Source: Metarhizium brunneum
Taxonomy: Eukaryota; Ascomycota; Sordariomycetes; Hypocreales; Clavicipitaceae
Direction of reading: 5' to 3'
DNA: 64,000 nucleotides
Assembly (NCBI RefSeq): GCF_013426205.1
Contig: NC_089422.1
Coordinates: forward strand, 4,650,001-4,714,000
The notes under the pieces were generated by a model, which saw nothing but the letters and a program-made list of their open reading frames with translations, had not been told where the DNA came from and did not search any database. The translations under genes were made by a program, and so were the position numbers. Shown here in pieces: positions 37,697-48,628 of the stretch; positions within the stretch are counted from its first letter, which is position 1, and each line of letters starts with the position of its first letter.

Positions 37697-38629
37697 ATGC
37701 ACATCCACCCCCTCATAACCTTCCTCGCCCTCCCACTCCTCGCCGTCGCCGCCAGGCCCAAAAATGCCATACTCCTCTCGCAGGTCCAGTCCCTCACACT
37801 CCGCGGCAACGGCGCCAAAACCACCAACCGCCGCGTCTCGGCCATCCCACAGCTAAAATGCACCTCCTCGAGAGAGCTATGCTCCCTCTACAGCATCGAT
37901 ACCATGCGCTGCACGAATCAGGGGTCTTCGTATGGCGGTGAAGATATTGAATGGAGCTGTACGGCTACGTTGCCCGAGGAGCTGAAACTCGGCAGTACGG
38001 ACGTCATTTGCGAGGGGTACGCGAGTGCCGACGACCCCTATGTGTTGAAGGGCTCATGTGGCGTCGAGTACAGCTTGCTGTTGACGAGCAAGGGCCAGGA
38101 GCGGTATCCGCACATCGCGAACCCGTATGGCGGGTATTTCAGTGATGGGAGGGGCGGCACGGATCTGAGTGCGTGGCTGTTCACAGTCGTGTTTGTTGCT
38201 GTGCTGGGGTGGATTGTGTACTCGGCTTGTGTTGCCGGCAATGGGGGCAGACAGGCACGGGGGAATACTGGACGGCGATGGGGAGGCGGCGGAGGCGGCG
38301 GCGGCGGTGGTGGCTTTGGCGGAGGAGGATGGGGACCCGGGAACGATCCTCCACCACCGTATCCTGGGACGAAACCGTCGAGTTCAGGGTCTGCTTGGGG
38401 TCCCGGATTTTGGAGTGGTTTGGCGGGAGGTGCTGCGGCAGGATACCTGGCGGGGAATAGGAGTAGGAATGATGAGAGGAGAGGGTATGATCGTGGATGG
38501 GGCAGTAATACTTGGGGTTCTGGGCCAGCCAGTCCTCGCGCGTCGCCGGCCGCGTCTTGGGGATCATCGAGCAGCGGGGGTTCATCGAGGCATGAGAGCA
38601 CTGGATTCGGATCTACTCGACGTAGATAG
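37697..38629 (+). CDS. SARAF-like store-operated calcium entry regulator
   Basis: Single-exon gene, 310 aa, of the SARAF/TMEM66 (DUF1183) family. In animals SARAF is an ER membrane protein that turns off store-operated calcium entry; the fungal role is inference. A signal peptide is at 1-19 (MHIHPLITFLALPLLAVAA). The luminal domain, about 20-156, has six or more conserved cysteines (LKCTSSRELC, MRCTNQG, IEWSCTA, VICEGY, GSCGVEYSL). One membrane helix is at about 157-180 (LSAWLFTVVFVAVLGWIVYSACVAG). The cytosolic tail has a poly-glycine run encoded by GGC/GGA repeats at about 38279-38330, a proline patch and a Ser/Arg/Gly-rich end. The order signal-lumen-TM-glycine-rich tail matches the family. 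Confidence 0.92.
   Translation: MHIHPLITFLALPLLAVAARPKNAILLSQVQSLTLRGNGAKTTNRRVSAIPQLKCTSSRELCSLYSIDTMRCTNQGSSYGGEDIEWSCTATLPEELKLGSTDVICEGYASADDPYVLKGSCGVEYSLLLTSKGQERYPHIANPYGGYFSDGRGGTDLSAWLFTVVFVAVLGWIVYSACVAGNGGRQARGNTGRRWGGGGGGGGGGGFGGGGWGPGNDPPPPYPGTKPSSSGSAWGPGFWSGLAGGAAAGYLAGNRSRNDERRGYDRGWGSNTWGSGPASPRASPAASWGSSSSGGSSRHESTGFGSTRRR
38279..38330 (+). repeat. GGC-type trinucleotide repeat coding poly-Gly
   Basis: An imperfect GGC/GGA run encoding eleven or more glycines in the SARAF tail, in the reading frame of the gene. Confidence 0.85.
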
Positions 38630-39219
38630 ATTGAACAAGTCGACAAGAGACATACTGATGTGTCATAAAGAGGATACTTGTTATGTCAACCCAGACTTGA
38701 CAAAAGCAGCGTGAATATACCTACAACCTTATGTATCCAATCACCCGGCATTACGAAGTCGTTTAGATATATGTTCAACAATGTTGAAAAGTTTATTCAA
38801 GTATCCAATGTAGCCCCAAACTCCGCCACCCTTCCCGGACTCCGACGATCCTTAGATCTATAATAATACTTGCTACCATGTACACAGTCGAAGTTCAAAC
38901 CCCACTACCACCCACCTCTGCTCCTAGTAGTACAATATCCAAACAATGACATGTCGTCGGTATGTGCCGGACTTGACATGACTTAGTAAAACGCCTCGAC
39001 CTTTCGCGAGCCTTCGTATCGAGCGAGAGACATCATGAATAGCTATCATCGCTGCCCATTACCCACTTCTAATAGCAATCGATATACATGGCTGCATCAT
39101 TCCAAGCTGAATGTTGGCCAAATCCAGTCGCGGGTGCCCTTGCGGAAGCGTTATCTTGTAATGAAAATTTTTTTGTTCCTTCAGTGTGGCAGCATGCCAC
39201 CAAATCAAAGTTAAATTAC
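38630..39219. other. Convergent 3' region, no gene seen
   Basis: 590 bp between the stops of SARAF (plus) and Bre1 (minus). It should hold both 3' UTRs and polyadenylation sites. No open frame with support. Confidence 0.6.
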
Positions 39220-41908
39220 TTAATGATGGACAGGCATAACGTCCATCTTATCAAAGGCTCGTGAACATGTCGGGCACTTGCGCATTCTGTTGCTAATACG
39301 ATCGTCCACGCATTTGTTACAGAACAAGTGGCCGCAAGTCTTTAGAGCCGTGTTCTTGAAGTTATTCCTGCAAATTGTGCATAGTGCAAATGTCTGCGAT
39401 GTATGTTAGCATCTTGACATTGATGGCACGGCAAAATTGGAGAATGCAAGGTTGTAAACTTACCCGAAGCATCTCTTCCTCTTCTGATGAGTTGCTCAGC
39501 GCCTTGTTCTTCCAGTTATCTCGGTCCTTCTGAGTATGCTCAATTCGAACCTTGAGTTTTTCGACCTCGGCTTCTTGCACCGTATTTCGCTCTCGCACAG
39601 CTGCAGATGCATTGTCCCGAGATTTCACCAAACTCGTCAAGTCGCTGATTTGTCGGTTTAGGGAATCAGAACGTCTTACTGCCTCGAGACTCGTCGATTC
39701 CATCTTCTTGTTCTCAGCTGTTAGAAGAGCATTTGACTGCTTCAAATCAGCAACCTGCTTCTCCAAATTGCCAAGGAGTAATCTATTTTGTGCCTCCAAG
39801 TCCTTCAGCTGAGTAATGATCTCGGTACTCTTGCTGTTTTGGTGCCGCAGTGACCTTATCTCATTATTTCGGGTGTCGGCGTCCTTTCTGGCAGCGAAGT
39901 ACTTTTGGTCTGCTTTGCTCTTCTCTGCAATCAAAAGAGAAACCTTTTCTTCCAAGGCTACAAAGTCCAACACCTTTTTCTGTGCTTGATCTTTCATCTT
40001 CTTGTACGCCTTTTCAATGGATGGCAGTTCCTGGTTGATAGACTGGAAATCTTGTTGCAGCTTTTTATACCTTTGCCGGAGCTCATCTTCGGAAAGCTCC
40101 GTGAGATCATCTGCATTGACCATTTCCTGGTCCTCGGCAGGTTCAAGCCGCGAAAGGCGAGACTCCAGAGCGGCAATGCGATCGTCCTTCGCGCTAATCA
40201 ATTCCTTGACATGCCCTAATGAGGCCTTCTCCTGCTCCATGCTGGCTTTTCTTTGTGTGTTCTCTGCGAGTATCTCGTCCCTAGCAGAACGAACTCGGGC
40301 GAGGTCCTGATCTCTAGTTATGACATCAGCCTCCAACTCTTGTGTTACCTGGCTCGCATCAGTTTCCAGTTGGGTTTTGTAGGATGTCCGCTCTGCCTGC
40401 AGTTTTTCGGCTTCCTCCCGAAGTTGCTTATTTGTCGCCTCCAGATTATTAATTCGCTTAATGAGATCCTCATTTTGCGCCTTGAATTGCTTGAAGACGT
40501 CTGTTCGGATGAAATCCTCATCTGACCAAGTGTTTTGGCGGGCTTTCAGTGTTGAATTCTCGTCCTGCGCCGTCTTCAACTCCGACAGGATAGAATCCAG
40601 TTGTTCCTTCTGTTTCGCTGCAGAGGCCGTTGTTTCCTCATACTTGAGCAATAATTCATCCGATGAACCATTCACTTCGTGTTGTTCTGAGCCGACTTCA
40701 CCCGATGCCGCTGCTGCCGCTGCCGTCGCTCCGGAAGGGCGGGTAGCATTTGCGAAAGCCTGCTGCTCCAACTTTTGCACCTGAGAGCTTTTGGCTCTGT
40801 CTAATTTCTTTTCGGCTTTGAAGTATCTTAATGTGGCGGTATTCAATTGTTCGGAGAGTTGATCCTTCTCTGTGTTCAAACGATCCAGCTTCAGCATATA
40901 TTCCTTCTGCGCGGCAAGCAAGTTATTCACTTTCGCTTCCAAAGAAGCGGCGTCTGGACTCAGGGAGCCGCGCTGCGAGGCAATACGACTCAGCAGTGAC
41001 TCGGCTTTTGTCTTTATAGTTTTGCCCTTGTCTGAGAGATGGGATTGAAACTCGCTTAAGTCTTTGAAACCGATTGCGCTGAGATAGGGTGGATCTAGGA
41101 GTATCAAGCATTAGTATTGGACCCAACATTGGCAACATACTCTTCCGTACCTGTCGTGGGTGCATTTCCAGATAAGGTAGGCTCTGCTGCAACTTCCAAT
41201 TCCTCGAGTAACTAGCCAGCCTGTTAGTTTTGGGCTGCGTCAATAGCAGTCGTCTTCGGCACTTACTTGGCGCCACCAGCCATCAATGATCCTTAAATGG
41301 TCATCATGATGTACACATCGTTTATGCAATTCTTCGAGGCGTGATTCAGCTGTCGCGGCTTTACGACTGTACTCTTGCATTTGGCGGTAAATTGCCCCCT
41401 TGGTATAGGCCTAAAATTGATCGTCAGCACGAAAGTCATTGGGGAAGAACAACCAAAATCGTTCATTGGCTGAGCCTGACCACAGTCGAGACAGTTGAAG
41501 CCAAAATTGCTGCAGTGAGGGCCAAGTGTGCCGCTGGTTACGACCCCTCACGACGCCATGCGATACCCGCAAGCCTCGTCAGGATCAGGGTCGCAAATGT
41601 CCCAAAGTACCACTCAGACAAGGGAAACAAGTACCAAAAGTCTCGAAATCCGAGTGCAATAGTGTGGTCGTGTGCCAGGTTGCCGGAAGAGGCATCGAAA
41701 ATCATGCTCGTGCGACACTCACCTCGATCCAACCTTCTTCCTTCATCTCTATCGCATCATCTTTTGTTTTGGAACCATTCACGGCGACTCGCTTACTAGG
41801 GGGAGCAGCGAGATCATCGGAGCCGCCGATGGCGGGCCTCTTCCTGTCCTCCATTTTGGGAACCACGGATGGACGAGGCGACGTGGACGGCGACGTTGCT
41901 ACAGGCAT
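39220..41908 (-). CDS. BRE1: Bre1 E3 ubiquitin ligase for histone H2B
   Basis: RING E3 that, with Rad6, monoubiquitinates histone H2B and promotes Set1/Dot1 methylation in the nucleus. Five exons: complement(39220..39393, 39464..41094, 41151..41211, 41267..41410, 41723..41908), 731 aa. All junctions restore the frame: [56 protein letters not shown]. The N-terminus has basic KRPA and SKRVAV patches. Long coiled coils run about 120-670. A C-terminal C3HC4 RING lies in the last exon (about 677-722: [17 protein letters not shown]). The start at 41908 (MPVATSPST) is chosen because the frame is open there; the ATG at 41854 (MEDRKRPA) is possible. It diverges from Bdp1. Confidence 0.93.
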
Positions 41909-42380
41909 CAGACAACGCGTCAAACGAAACAAAGGGTCACAGAAACTCGGTGCGAGAAGCTGTTCAGAGCGAGAGCTTGGCAGCTATAACGCTCATGAGC
42001 CACGTCTCGTCCTGCAGCTGACACCGCGCGGGCTGTCATCAAGGCAAGTTCCGTGAAGAATTGCCTTTGGGGGGAAGAGATTGGTGATGGGGGGAGGGTG
42101 ATCGAGGCCAGGAGTTGAAATTTCCAAGTCGACTCGAAGATCAGAGAGGCATGGCCAAAGGACACTAGTCCCGCGCTAAGCCTGTTTTGGTATTCTTATC
42201 GATGGCTGAACCCGGTTAAACCTCGCTTGCAGCCGAACGCTTTGCAGGCAACCCACTTTATTTCTCAGTTACTCGGGTGAGCGTCAAGTGTGAATCCATC
42301 AATTGTCCCGCGAAAGAGCGTCACGCTGTTGATTTCTCTTAAATTTCCGTCACTGTTATAGTACTCACTACTAGTACGAC
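41909..42380. promoter_or_regulatory. Shared divergent promoter, BRE1 / BDP1
   Basis: 472 bp between the start codons of two divergent nuclear genes. No distinct motif is assigned; the arrangement implies that both promoters lie in this interval. Confidence 0.55.
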
Positions 42381-44129
42381 ATGAGTTCCATGTTCAAGAA
42401 GAAAGGCGGGCTTGCCTTCAAGCCCAAGGCACCGGTCGCGCGACCAAGACCAGGGGCATCGGCACCAACCACAAAAACCGCACCACCACCTCAACCTACA
42501 ATTGATGACGGCTCGGAGACATTGCCAGAGACGGCGCCGGAGGTTATAGAAAAGGAACCAGATACACACGAAATCACGCACGGGGTGCCCCAAACCGCGG
42601 CTCAAAAACTAGCAAAAGAGCCTGAGAAAGAACTTCCCGTTGAACCATCAAGGCGAACCACGAGACGGGCATCCCAATTAGAGTCCAGCTCACGACCGCA
42701 AGTTCCAAAAGAGACACCGGCAGCCAGTGGTACGACCTCAACCACTGTTCCTGTGACGGAGCCACCAAAAGCCGATACTCCGTCACAATCGGCACCGAGC
42801 GCGCGAACGAGACGTCAATCAGCCGCCAAACCACCACCAAGAACTTCAATAGAAACGCCCGAACAATCTACATCATCAGAAGAAGGCAGCACAGCCAGGA
42901 CTACAGCGCCACCAAGAGAAACACAGAGCTCATCCGCAACTGCTTCAGAAGAGCCTACCTCCGCCTCTAGAGCATCCATCAGAACGAGGGCCAGGAGACC
43001 GTCAACAACTGGCGCAGATGCTACCACATCTGCACCAGAAGGCGAGCCTTCACGGCCCAAGAAGCGCCAGCGAAAAACATCCCGTCAACATGACGGCACT
43101 GAAACCCCCGCACCACGAAAGCGCAAGACTAGCACGCCCAATGCCACCGGATCACGATCCAGTTCCCGCCGAGCCCGCTCTCTCACCCCCGAAGACGCAG
43201 AGGACCAGGTCGTCGACCTGCAAAAGCTCAAAATGTCTGACTTAACACGGGACTTGCGAATCGGCAAGAAATTCAGTCGCCACGACGAACTGCGCGAGCG
43301 CGAGCGCAAAGCGCGTTTAAAATTAAAACTCGACAAGGACGGCGACACCGCCAGCGAAGCAGGCGTCGACGGCACACAATCCCCGGCACCAGGCTCAACG
43401 AACGACACAACCACCAAAGCCAACAGTAGCACCTCAACACCCTCAACAGCAGCAGCGGCAGCGGCGGCAGCGGCGGCCACAGCTGGCCCTCAATTCCGCA
43501 TCGTCGACGGCCAAATCATCGTCGACCAGTCCTCCCTCGTCATGGACCGGCACGCCCGCGCCGCCGCCGCCCGCGCAAACGAGGACATGGAGACCATTGA
43601 AGAAAACGACTTCACGCGGCTCATCACCTCGTCCTCATTCATGAACACCTCCAAGCTCAGGGGCCCCAACGTCTGGACGGATCCCGAAACAGAGCTCTTC
43701 TACCGCGGCCTGCGCATGTTCGGCACAGAGTTCGAAATGATTTCCAAAATGTTCCCCGGCAAACAGCGCCGCCACATCAAACTCAAATTCAACCGCGAAG
43801 AACGGCACAACCCGAAACTCATTGACGCCGCGGTCATGGGTGAGAAGACTATAAGGATAGACATTGACGAATACCGCGCGTTCACGGGTGCCGAATTCGA
43901 ATCATTGGAGACGATTGAGGCGGAGCACCGCAAGATCGAGGAGACTTACGAGGCGGAGAGGCAGAGGGTGGCGGATGAACAGGCGGAGATTATGAGGAAG
44001 AAGAAGGAGGAGCTGTTTGCGGACGAGGACGGCGAAGATGGCGGGCTCAAGAAGAAAGGCAAGGGCAAGAAGAAGGGCAAGCAGGCGATTCAGTACGGTT
44101 TGAATGGCGAGCCAATCACAGGAGATTGA
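42381..44129 (+). CDS. BDP1: TFIIIB subunit Bdp1 (B'')
   Basis: RNA polymerase III initiation factor that joins TBP and Brf1 at tRNA and 5S promoters. Single exon, 582 aa. The first half is low-complexity, rich in Pro, Thr, Ser and basic clusters (PKKRQRKTSR, RKRKTS). A conserved stretch at about 283-315 (LKMSDLTRDLRIGKKFSRHDELRERERKAR, quoted here only by its ends LKMSDL and ERERKAR) precedes the Myb/SANT domain. A poly-alanine run is encoded near 43447-43480. The extended SANT domain is at about 427-485 (GPNVWTDPETELFYRGLRMF, MFPGKQRRHIKLKFNREE). A charged helix with Glu/Arg repeats and a Lys/Gly-rich end follow. The ATG at 42381 begins MSSMFKKKGG. Confidence 0.93.
   Translation: MSSMFKKKGGLAFKPKAPVARPRPGASAPTTKTAPPPQPTIDDGSETLPETAPEVIEKEPDTHEITHGVPQTAAQKLAKEPEKELPVEPSRRTTRRASQLESSSRPQVPKETPAASGTTSTTVPVTEPPKADTPSQSAPSARTRRQSAAKPPPRTSIETPEQSTSSEEGSTARTTAPPRETQSSSATASEEPTSASRASIRTRARRPSTTGADATTSAPEGEPSRPKKRQRKTSRQHDGTETPAPRKRKTSTPNATGSRSSSRRARSLTPEDAEDQVVDLQKLKMSDLTRDLRIGKKFSRHDELRERERKARLKLKLDKDGDTASEAGVDGTQSPAPGSTNDTTTKANSSTSTPSTAAAAAAAAAATAGPQFRIVDGQIIVDQSSLVMDRHARAAAARANEDMETIEENDFTRLITSSSFMNTSKLRGPNVWTDPETELFYRGLRMFGTEFEMISKMFPGKQRRHIKLKFNREERHNPKLIDAAVMGEKTIRIDIDEYRAFTGAEFESLETIEAEHRKIEETYEAERQRVADEQAEIMRKKKEELFADEDGEDGGLKKKGKGKKKGKQAIQYGLNGEPITGD
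43447..43480 (+). repeat. GCA/GCG repeat coding poly-Ala in Bdp1
   Basis: An imperfect trinucleotide run encoding about eleven alanines between a Ser/Thr-rich linker and the conserved FRIVDGQIIVD segment. Confidence 0.85.
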
Positions 44130-44721
44130 GGATTGCTTTATTGGCGTGAATACATGTTCCCATGTAGCGACGGGCCCAGGGGAGGGGGGGATACACGATA
44201 CCCACGAGAGATTTCTGACGTGAACAGGGAAACAAGGACGGAGTTGGCAGGTCATAGCGGGAGCGGTCTTCTACAGCTGAATATGTTTGCACGACGAGAT
44301 TAGAACATGGCACGGTACGTTTATATACATTAGTGGCCCACGAGATGGCTTTGCGGAGACTGCAATATCATTCACTGTCGAAATATTCTAGGCCAATATG
44401 TCAACCTAAGTGCCTATGCAGTCCAGCACCTCAAACATTGATTGCCACTTGCAAACATGTCCTCTCCCACACTAACTCACTTGTTGAAAAAAAAATGGGC
44501 TCTCCAATGTTGTAACTGTGTAGTTGAACCAGCGAAATCTCCATCCCCACGTTTCGCCTCCCTTTGGAATCGTGACATTAAACTCCTCCCCAGCGGCTAT
44601 TGTCATTAACCTCGTTCGGAGTTTTGTTTCATAATCATAACAAGCGTTCGTGAGTGCTTCTGCTTCCACCGTTGTTGTCATTGTCCTCCACACGGTACCT
44701 GCCACACCAATGCCAGCCACC
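44130..44721. other. Convergent 3' region BDP1 / RAD23
   Basis: 592 bp between the stop codons. A minus-strand frame of about 80 codons after the RAD23 stop (44472-44720) is in a different frame from the last exon and ends TTLESPFFFQQVS. I see no evidence that it is translated. Confidence 0.55.
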
Positions 44722-46367
44722 TTAGTTGGTAGGAGGTTCATCGTCATCAGGCTGGTCGAATAAGAAGTTTGCGGCGAGCTCTTCGTTTTTGTCACATGCA
44801 AAATAAGCCTGGATGGCCTGGTCACGATCAAAACCAAGACGACATAGCTATATTCCGTCAGCACTTCATATCTGCACCGGATCTTAGAAGATTACATCCA
44901 ACTCACCCGTTCAATAGCATCGCGCTCTTCTTCTGTGACAGAGATAGCCTGGGCGCCGGGGGGCAGGGGAACGTCGTCCTCGGCGCTTTCGCCCAAAAGC
45001 GAGAGGAACTGGTCGGGGTTGGCGGCAATCAGCTGTGCAAGTTGGGGGTTGCCGGCGCCAAGCTGTTGTAGAATAGGCTCGAGCATCTGAGGCTGCTGTT
45101 GAACAACTTGGCGGAGCTGCTGGAACTGAGGGTTATGTCTGAGAAAATCCAAGTTGCCCAGATCTGCACCGCCCTGAGTTGCACCCGCAGCAGCAGCAGC
45201 AGCAGCAGCCGCGCTACCACTGCCACTTCCTCCGCGTCCACCCCCACCAGCCTGAGCGGCAAGATCGAAGAGGTTTACGCCTCCATCATCCTCTCCGCCC
45301 TCTTGAGCGGCGGGGGCGGCAGGGGTGGCCTGCGTCGGTCCGGCTGCGGCAGCCTGGCGAGCATGCTGTTCTTGTTGAATGTTCTCAGGAATACCCTTTG
45401 AGATTTATCAGATGTGTGTCCTTCACCATTGTATCACTTTGTGCTCCTCCCATCACTCACATTTAAAAGATATTCGACCGCACGGTCAGGGTTGTTGAAG
45501 GCAGCGCGCATGGCGGCCTCGATCTGACTCCTCTCAAATCCCATAGCCTCCATGTTTGTAATGGCCTCAGCTCGCTCAGCACCCATAGCCAGGCCTGAGC
45601 CTGTCTCCCCCCCAGCTTCGCCAGAACGTTGCGGAGTTGGCGTGGCCGGGGCGGCGGATTGAGTAGTGGAAGGTTGGGCGGGAGCAGCTGGAACAGCAGG
45701 AGTACTTGCAACAGGCTGTGCGGGTGTGGCTGGAGGAGCAGCAGCTGAAGACTCAGCGGCAGGGGCTGGTTTCTCCTTGGGCTGAATATATGTTAGCCCT
45801 CCAGCTTGGTGAAAGCAGCGGCGCATTTGACTCAAAATAGTATACCTTGTTCACCATGCAGACGACAAAGCCCTTCTCCTCGATGTTGTAGGAAGCGACG
45901 GTCTCATCATCCTTCAGAATTTTGCCTAAACCTGGTCAGAAAATCCAGTTCGCCAAGGCAGAGGTATTATCTTGGAGCAGGCCATGTATCGAACCGGAAT
46001 AAATGAGCTTCTGGTGCTTAGGGTCCCACCCCTTCTCTCCGGAGATTTTTTCCTTGACAGCCGAGATCTACGACATATTCCAGTCAGTCACGGCGTGTGT
46101 TGTTGACATGGTCGATATCGGAACGGCCGAGGTATCGTGGCAGGTGAGACATACCAGGTCGGTGGGTTCGACCTCGAGGACGAACTTCTGTTGCTTCAGA
46201 TCCTGCGCAAATAGACCAAGAGTCAGCTACATTTCCGCGATGCACCTCAGCACGGGCAGCCAGGCTACACAGCTTCAGACCAATGTACCCAAAACAGCTT
46301 CCAATCAAACAAGCACCAACGGTGGCGGGGGGTTGTGGATGAGGCATACTCGGAACGTGACCTTCAT
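44722..46367 (-). CDS. RAD23: Rad23 UV excision repair / proteasome shuttle protein
   Basis: Binds Rad4/XPC in nucleotide-excision repair and carries ubiquitinated proteins to the proteasome. Seven exons: complement(44722..44847, 44907..45395, 45461..45781, 45846..45925, 45995..46067, 46155..46202, 46350..46367), 384 aa. The first exon is only 18 bp (MKVTFR). Junctions restore the ubiquitin-like domain [37 protein letters not shown] (about 1-73). A Pro/Ala linker follows, then UBA1 at about 142-180 ([18 protein letters not shown]), a poly-Ala/Gly linker, the XPC-binding STI1-like domain at about 240-300 ([28 protein letters not shown]), and UBA2 at about 332-374 ([19 protein letters not shown]). 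One donor is GTTCGA, which is non-consensus. Confidence 0.93.
45187..45210 (-). repeat. CAG/GCT trinucleotide run coding poly-Ala in RAD23
   Basis: Eight uninterrupted CAG units on the plus strand, read as alanine codons on the minus strand between UBA1 and the XPC-binding domain. Confidence 0.9.
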
Positions 46368-47242
46368 GATGGGCAGAAGAGGCGCAGCTCGACAGCTGCG
46401 ATAGAAGAAGAGTCGTCAGTGAGATCTAGGTCCCAGGCAAATTGTCCGTGCAGGCGAGACGGTAGAGGTTGGAGAGGTTGGAGGAGAGAAAGATGGCAAC
46501 GATGACGGAAGCAATGGTTGGCTGAAGACCGACTTCGACGCCGGTGGCTCTTTGGCTCTTTGGCTCTTTGTGGGCGGGCAGTCGTCTGTCGAGGTGGGGT
46601 CAATCTGGTCTTGTCAGCCAGCCAGCGAAAAAAACATGTCGTGCTGCTTCAACCACGAGGACCGTCCAGACCAATGTCCAAGTTGGAGTCATGCAAGAAG
46701 CAAGCCCCCACCTTGCAACTACTATTGTGCAGGCTCCTACTACCTACTTGTAGGTATGTACTGTAGAAGCTGAATAATACAGGAACGCAGGGTTCGCAGC
46801 TGCGCGAAGCTGAAGACTGCCAGTTTTGCCAAATTTCCCGGGGTGGCGAATGGTGAACCATGGTCCATGGGCGGCGGCGGCTAGTTGCGCCAAAGACGTA
46901 TCCGACCTGCATCACATTCACCAGGGGATGAGACCCGAAAGTACATCTAGTCTTGAATATCATTTGATTTTTTGCCTCATGGTCCATCGCTGAATTCTCC
47001 AGCAATGGCCGCTAATAAAAATTACATGTCCCGTCATCTAAATACAACGCCTCGCTCTTTGTACAAATCAACCAATTATACCCAAAGTCATATCAACATA
47101 ATGAGGTTTGCACCCCAATCTCGTATCCCCATCAAACCCAAGAGTGACAAAAAAAAAAAGAATATTCAGGTCGAATCGCTCACAGCCATGCGTACAAATA
47201 CAAAGAAAAGTCAATGATCGTCACTTCATTTCTGTCCCCTCA
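46368..47242. other. Intergenic, no gene seen
   Basis: 875 bp between RAD23 (minus) and the next minus-strand gene, holding the RAD23 promoter and a 3' UTR. Short plus-strand frames near 46520-46770 partly arise from a repeated TTTGGCTC stretch at about 46550 and look spurious. Confidence 0.6.
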
Positions 47243-48628
47243 TTATGTCTCCTCGTCATTCTCTTGCTTCTGCTCCTGGAATGATTCCAGGCTGGTCTTC
47301 ATAGACGGGCTTAGCAGCCATTCAGGTACAGGTGGCGTCATTTTGCGCTCGCTTCGTGTACCAGAACTCTTTCGGCCAACATCGCCGTCATCCCCCATTT
47401 TGGACTGTTTCAGGAGGTCGAAGCTGGCCTGGTGGATAAGAGGGCTAGGCGTCGCAGGCAAGCTTCCACTCCGCAGGCGTCTCATAGATTGCATGCTAGA
47501 CTTGCACGATATGACTTGCCCGGCATTTGGCGCAGCCAGGACAACTGTGCCGGGACTTGCGGCGGGAGGTGGCGTCGGGGAATCAGATCGAAAGAGTGGG
47601 TGAATATGTGCCTCGTTCACAGAGCTGTCGGGGGTAAGCCTGTGGGGATCTTGTTGTGATAGTACGCTCGAGCTATAACTCTCTGCTCTATATAGCATAC
47701 GGGGAGGCTCCAGCTCCATATCGAGAGGAGTGCCTGGCCGGGTGGGAGAGCGGCTCCCAGACGGGCTAGCAGGAATCGTCTCTAAGCCTCTATTGAGAGT
47801 CGCTGGAGATGACATCTCTATGACAACTTGACGATTATACATGTCCACAGATGAAGTGTCCCAAGAATCAAAAGACGTATCTGTGCTCTTACGAGGATTC
47901 TTCGAGTCCAGTGAAGTCGCTCTTCGTCGCCCACTCTTCAAAAATTTGGTTCGGGATGCTGCAGGTCGAATGGCTTGAGACATGGATGCCTTCAAGTAGT
48001 CAATTGGCCCCATGCTTGAGCTTTCCGGCGAAGGCGGCGAAGACTCATTGCTTCTCACTGATGTCATTTCCTGGAGAGCGGCCCCAACAGTTGTTCGGCT
48101 ATATCGAACGGATTTGATATTCATTGTGCGGCCCTCTTCGTTTGAATGAAAGGATGAAGCCGTTCCAGCGGTAACATCTCGACTTGTCGCAAAGTGCAAT
48201 ATTATGGAACCAAGCTGGAGAGCGGTGGAAAAGGCCACAACTGTTGCTGAACCGACGAAGACTTTCCAACGTCCTTCAGCGGCCTCGTCGTCTAGTTCGA
48301 GCTGTGTCCACCACTCCTGCAAGTAGACCAAAGCGACTACGGAAGCTACCAGGGCAGCTAGCCAAGCAAAGAGTTGAGTTATAAATGCAGGTAAAGAACA
48401 CTTCCATGACAAGGGCACCTTTGTTGGTACAGCTTGTGCTATGCCGAGTGCACCAAGTATAAGCAGGACAACGGACTCCAAGGCGGCGGCCGTGCTGCTT
48501 GCTATAAGCAACTTGGAATTCTTTGCTGCATGCACACACGAAATAATTTCGAGGCAAATGGTAACGGATGTTGCAAGCACGGCCAGCGTTCCGGCGACGA
48601 TGAGAAGAAATCCGGCGCGGAGCATCAT
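47243..48628 (-). CDS. Unknown four-helix membrane protein with Ser-rich tail
   Basis: Single exon, 461 aa, not recognised as a named family. The N-terminal third has four predicted membrane helices (about 5-30, 41-64, 78-105, 127-148), with a short loop containing LEWWTQ-like aromatic residues before helix 4 (LQEWWTQLELDDEA). No signal cleavage site is evident. The remaining 300 residues are hydrophilic and Ser/Pro/Arg rich, with many SP and TP sites (SPSGSRSPTRPGTP, SDSPTPPPAASPG), suggesting a cytosolic phosphorylated tail. Two ATGs at 48628 and 48625 are adjacent. The layout recalls small tetraspan proteins of the fungal plasma membrane, but this is inference. Confidence 0.75.
   Translation of the reverse strand: MMLRAGFLLIVAGTLAVLATSVTICLEIISCVHAAKNSKLLIASSTAAALESVVLLILGALGIAQAVPTKVPLSWKCSLPAFITQLFAWLAALVASVVALVYLQEWWTQLELDDEAAEGRWKVFVGSATVVAFSTALQLGSIILHFATSRDVTAGTASSFHSNEEGRTMNIKSVRYSRTTVGAALQEMTSVRSNESSPPSPESSSMGPIDYLKASMSQAIRPAASRTKFLKSGRRRATSLDSKNPRKSTDTSFDSWDTSSVDMYNRQVVIEMSSPATLNRGLETIPASPSGSRSPTRPGTPLDMELEPPRMLYRAESYSSSVLSQQDPHRLTPDSSVNEAHIHPLFRSDSPTPPPAASPGTVVLAAPNAGQVISCKSSMQSMRRLRSGSLPATPSPLIHQASFDLLKQSKMGDDGDVGRKSSGTRSERKMTPPVPEWLLSPSMKTSLESFQEQKQENDEET

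Noticed and set aside
44472..44720. About 80 open codons after the RAD23 stop
   Set aside because: Different frame from the RAD23 last exon and UBA2 already ends normally; most likely 3' UTR.
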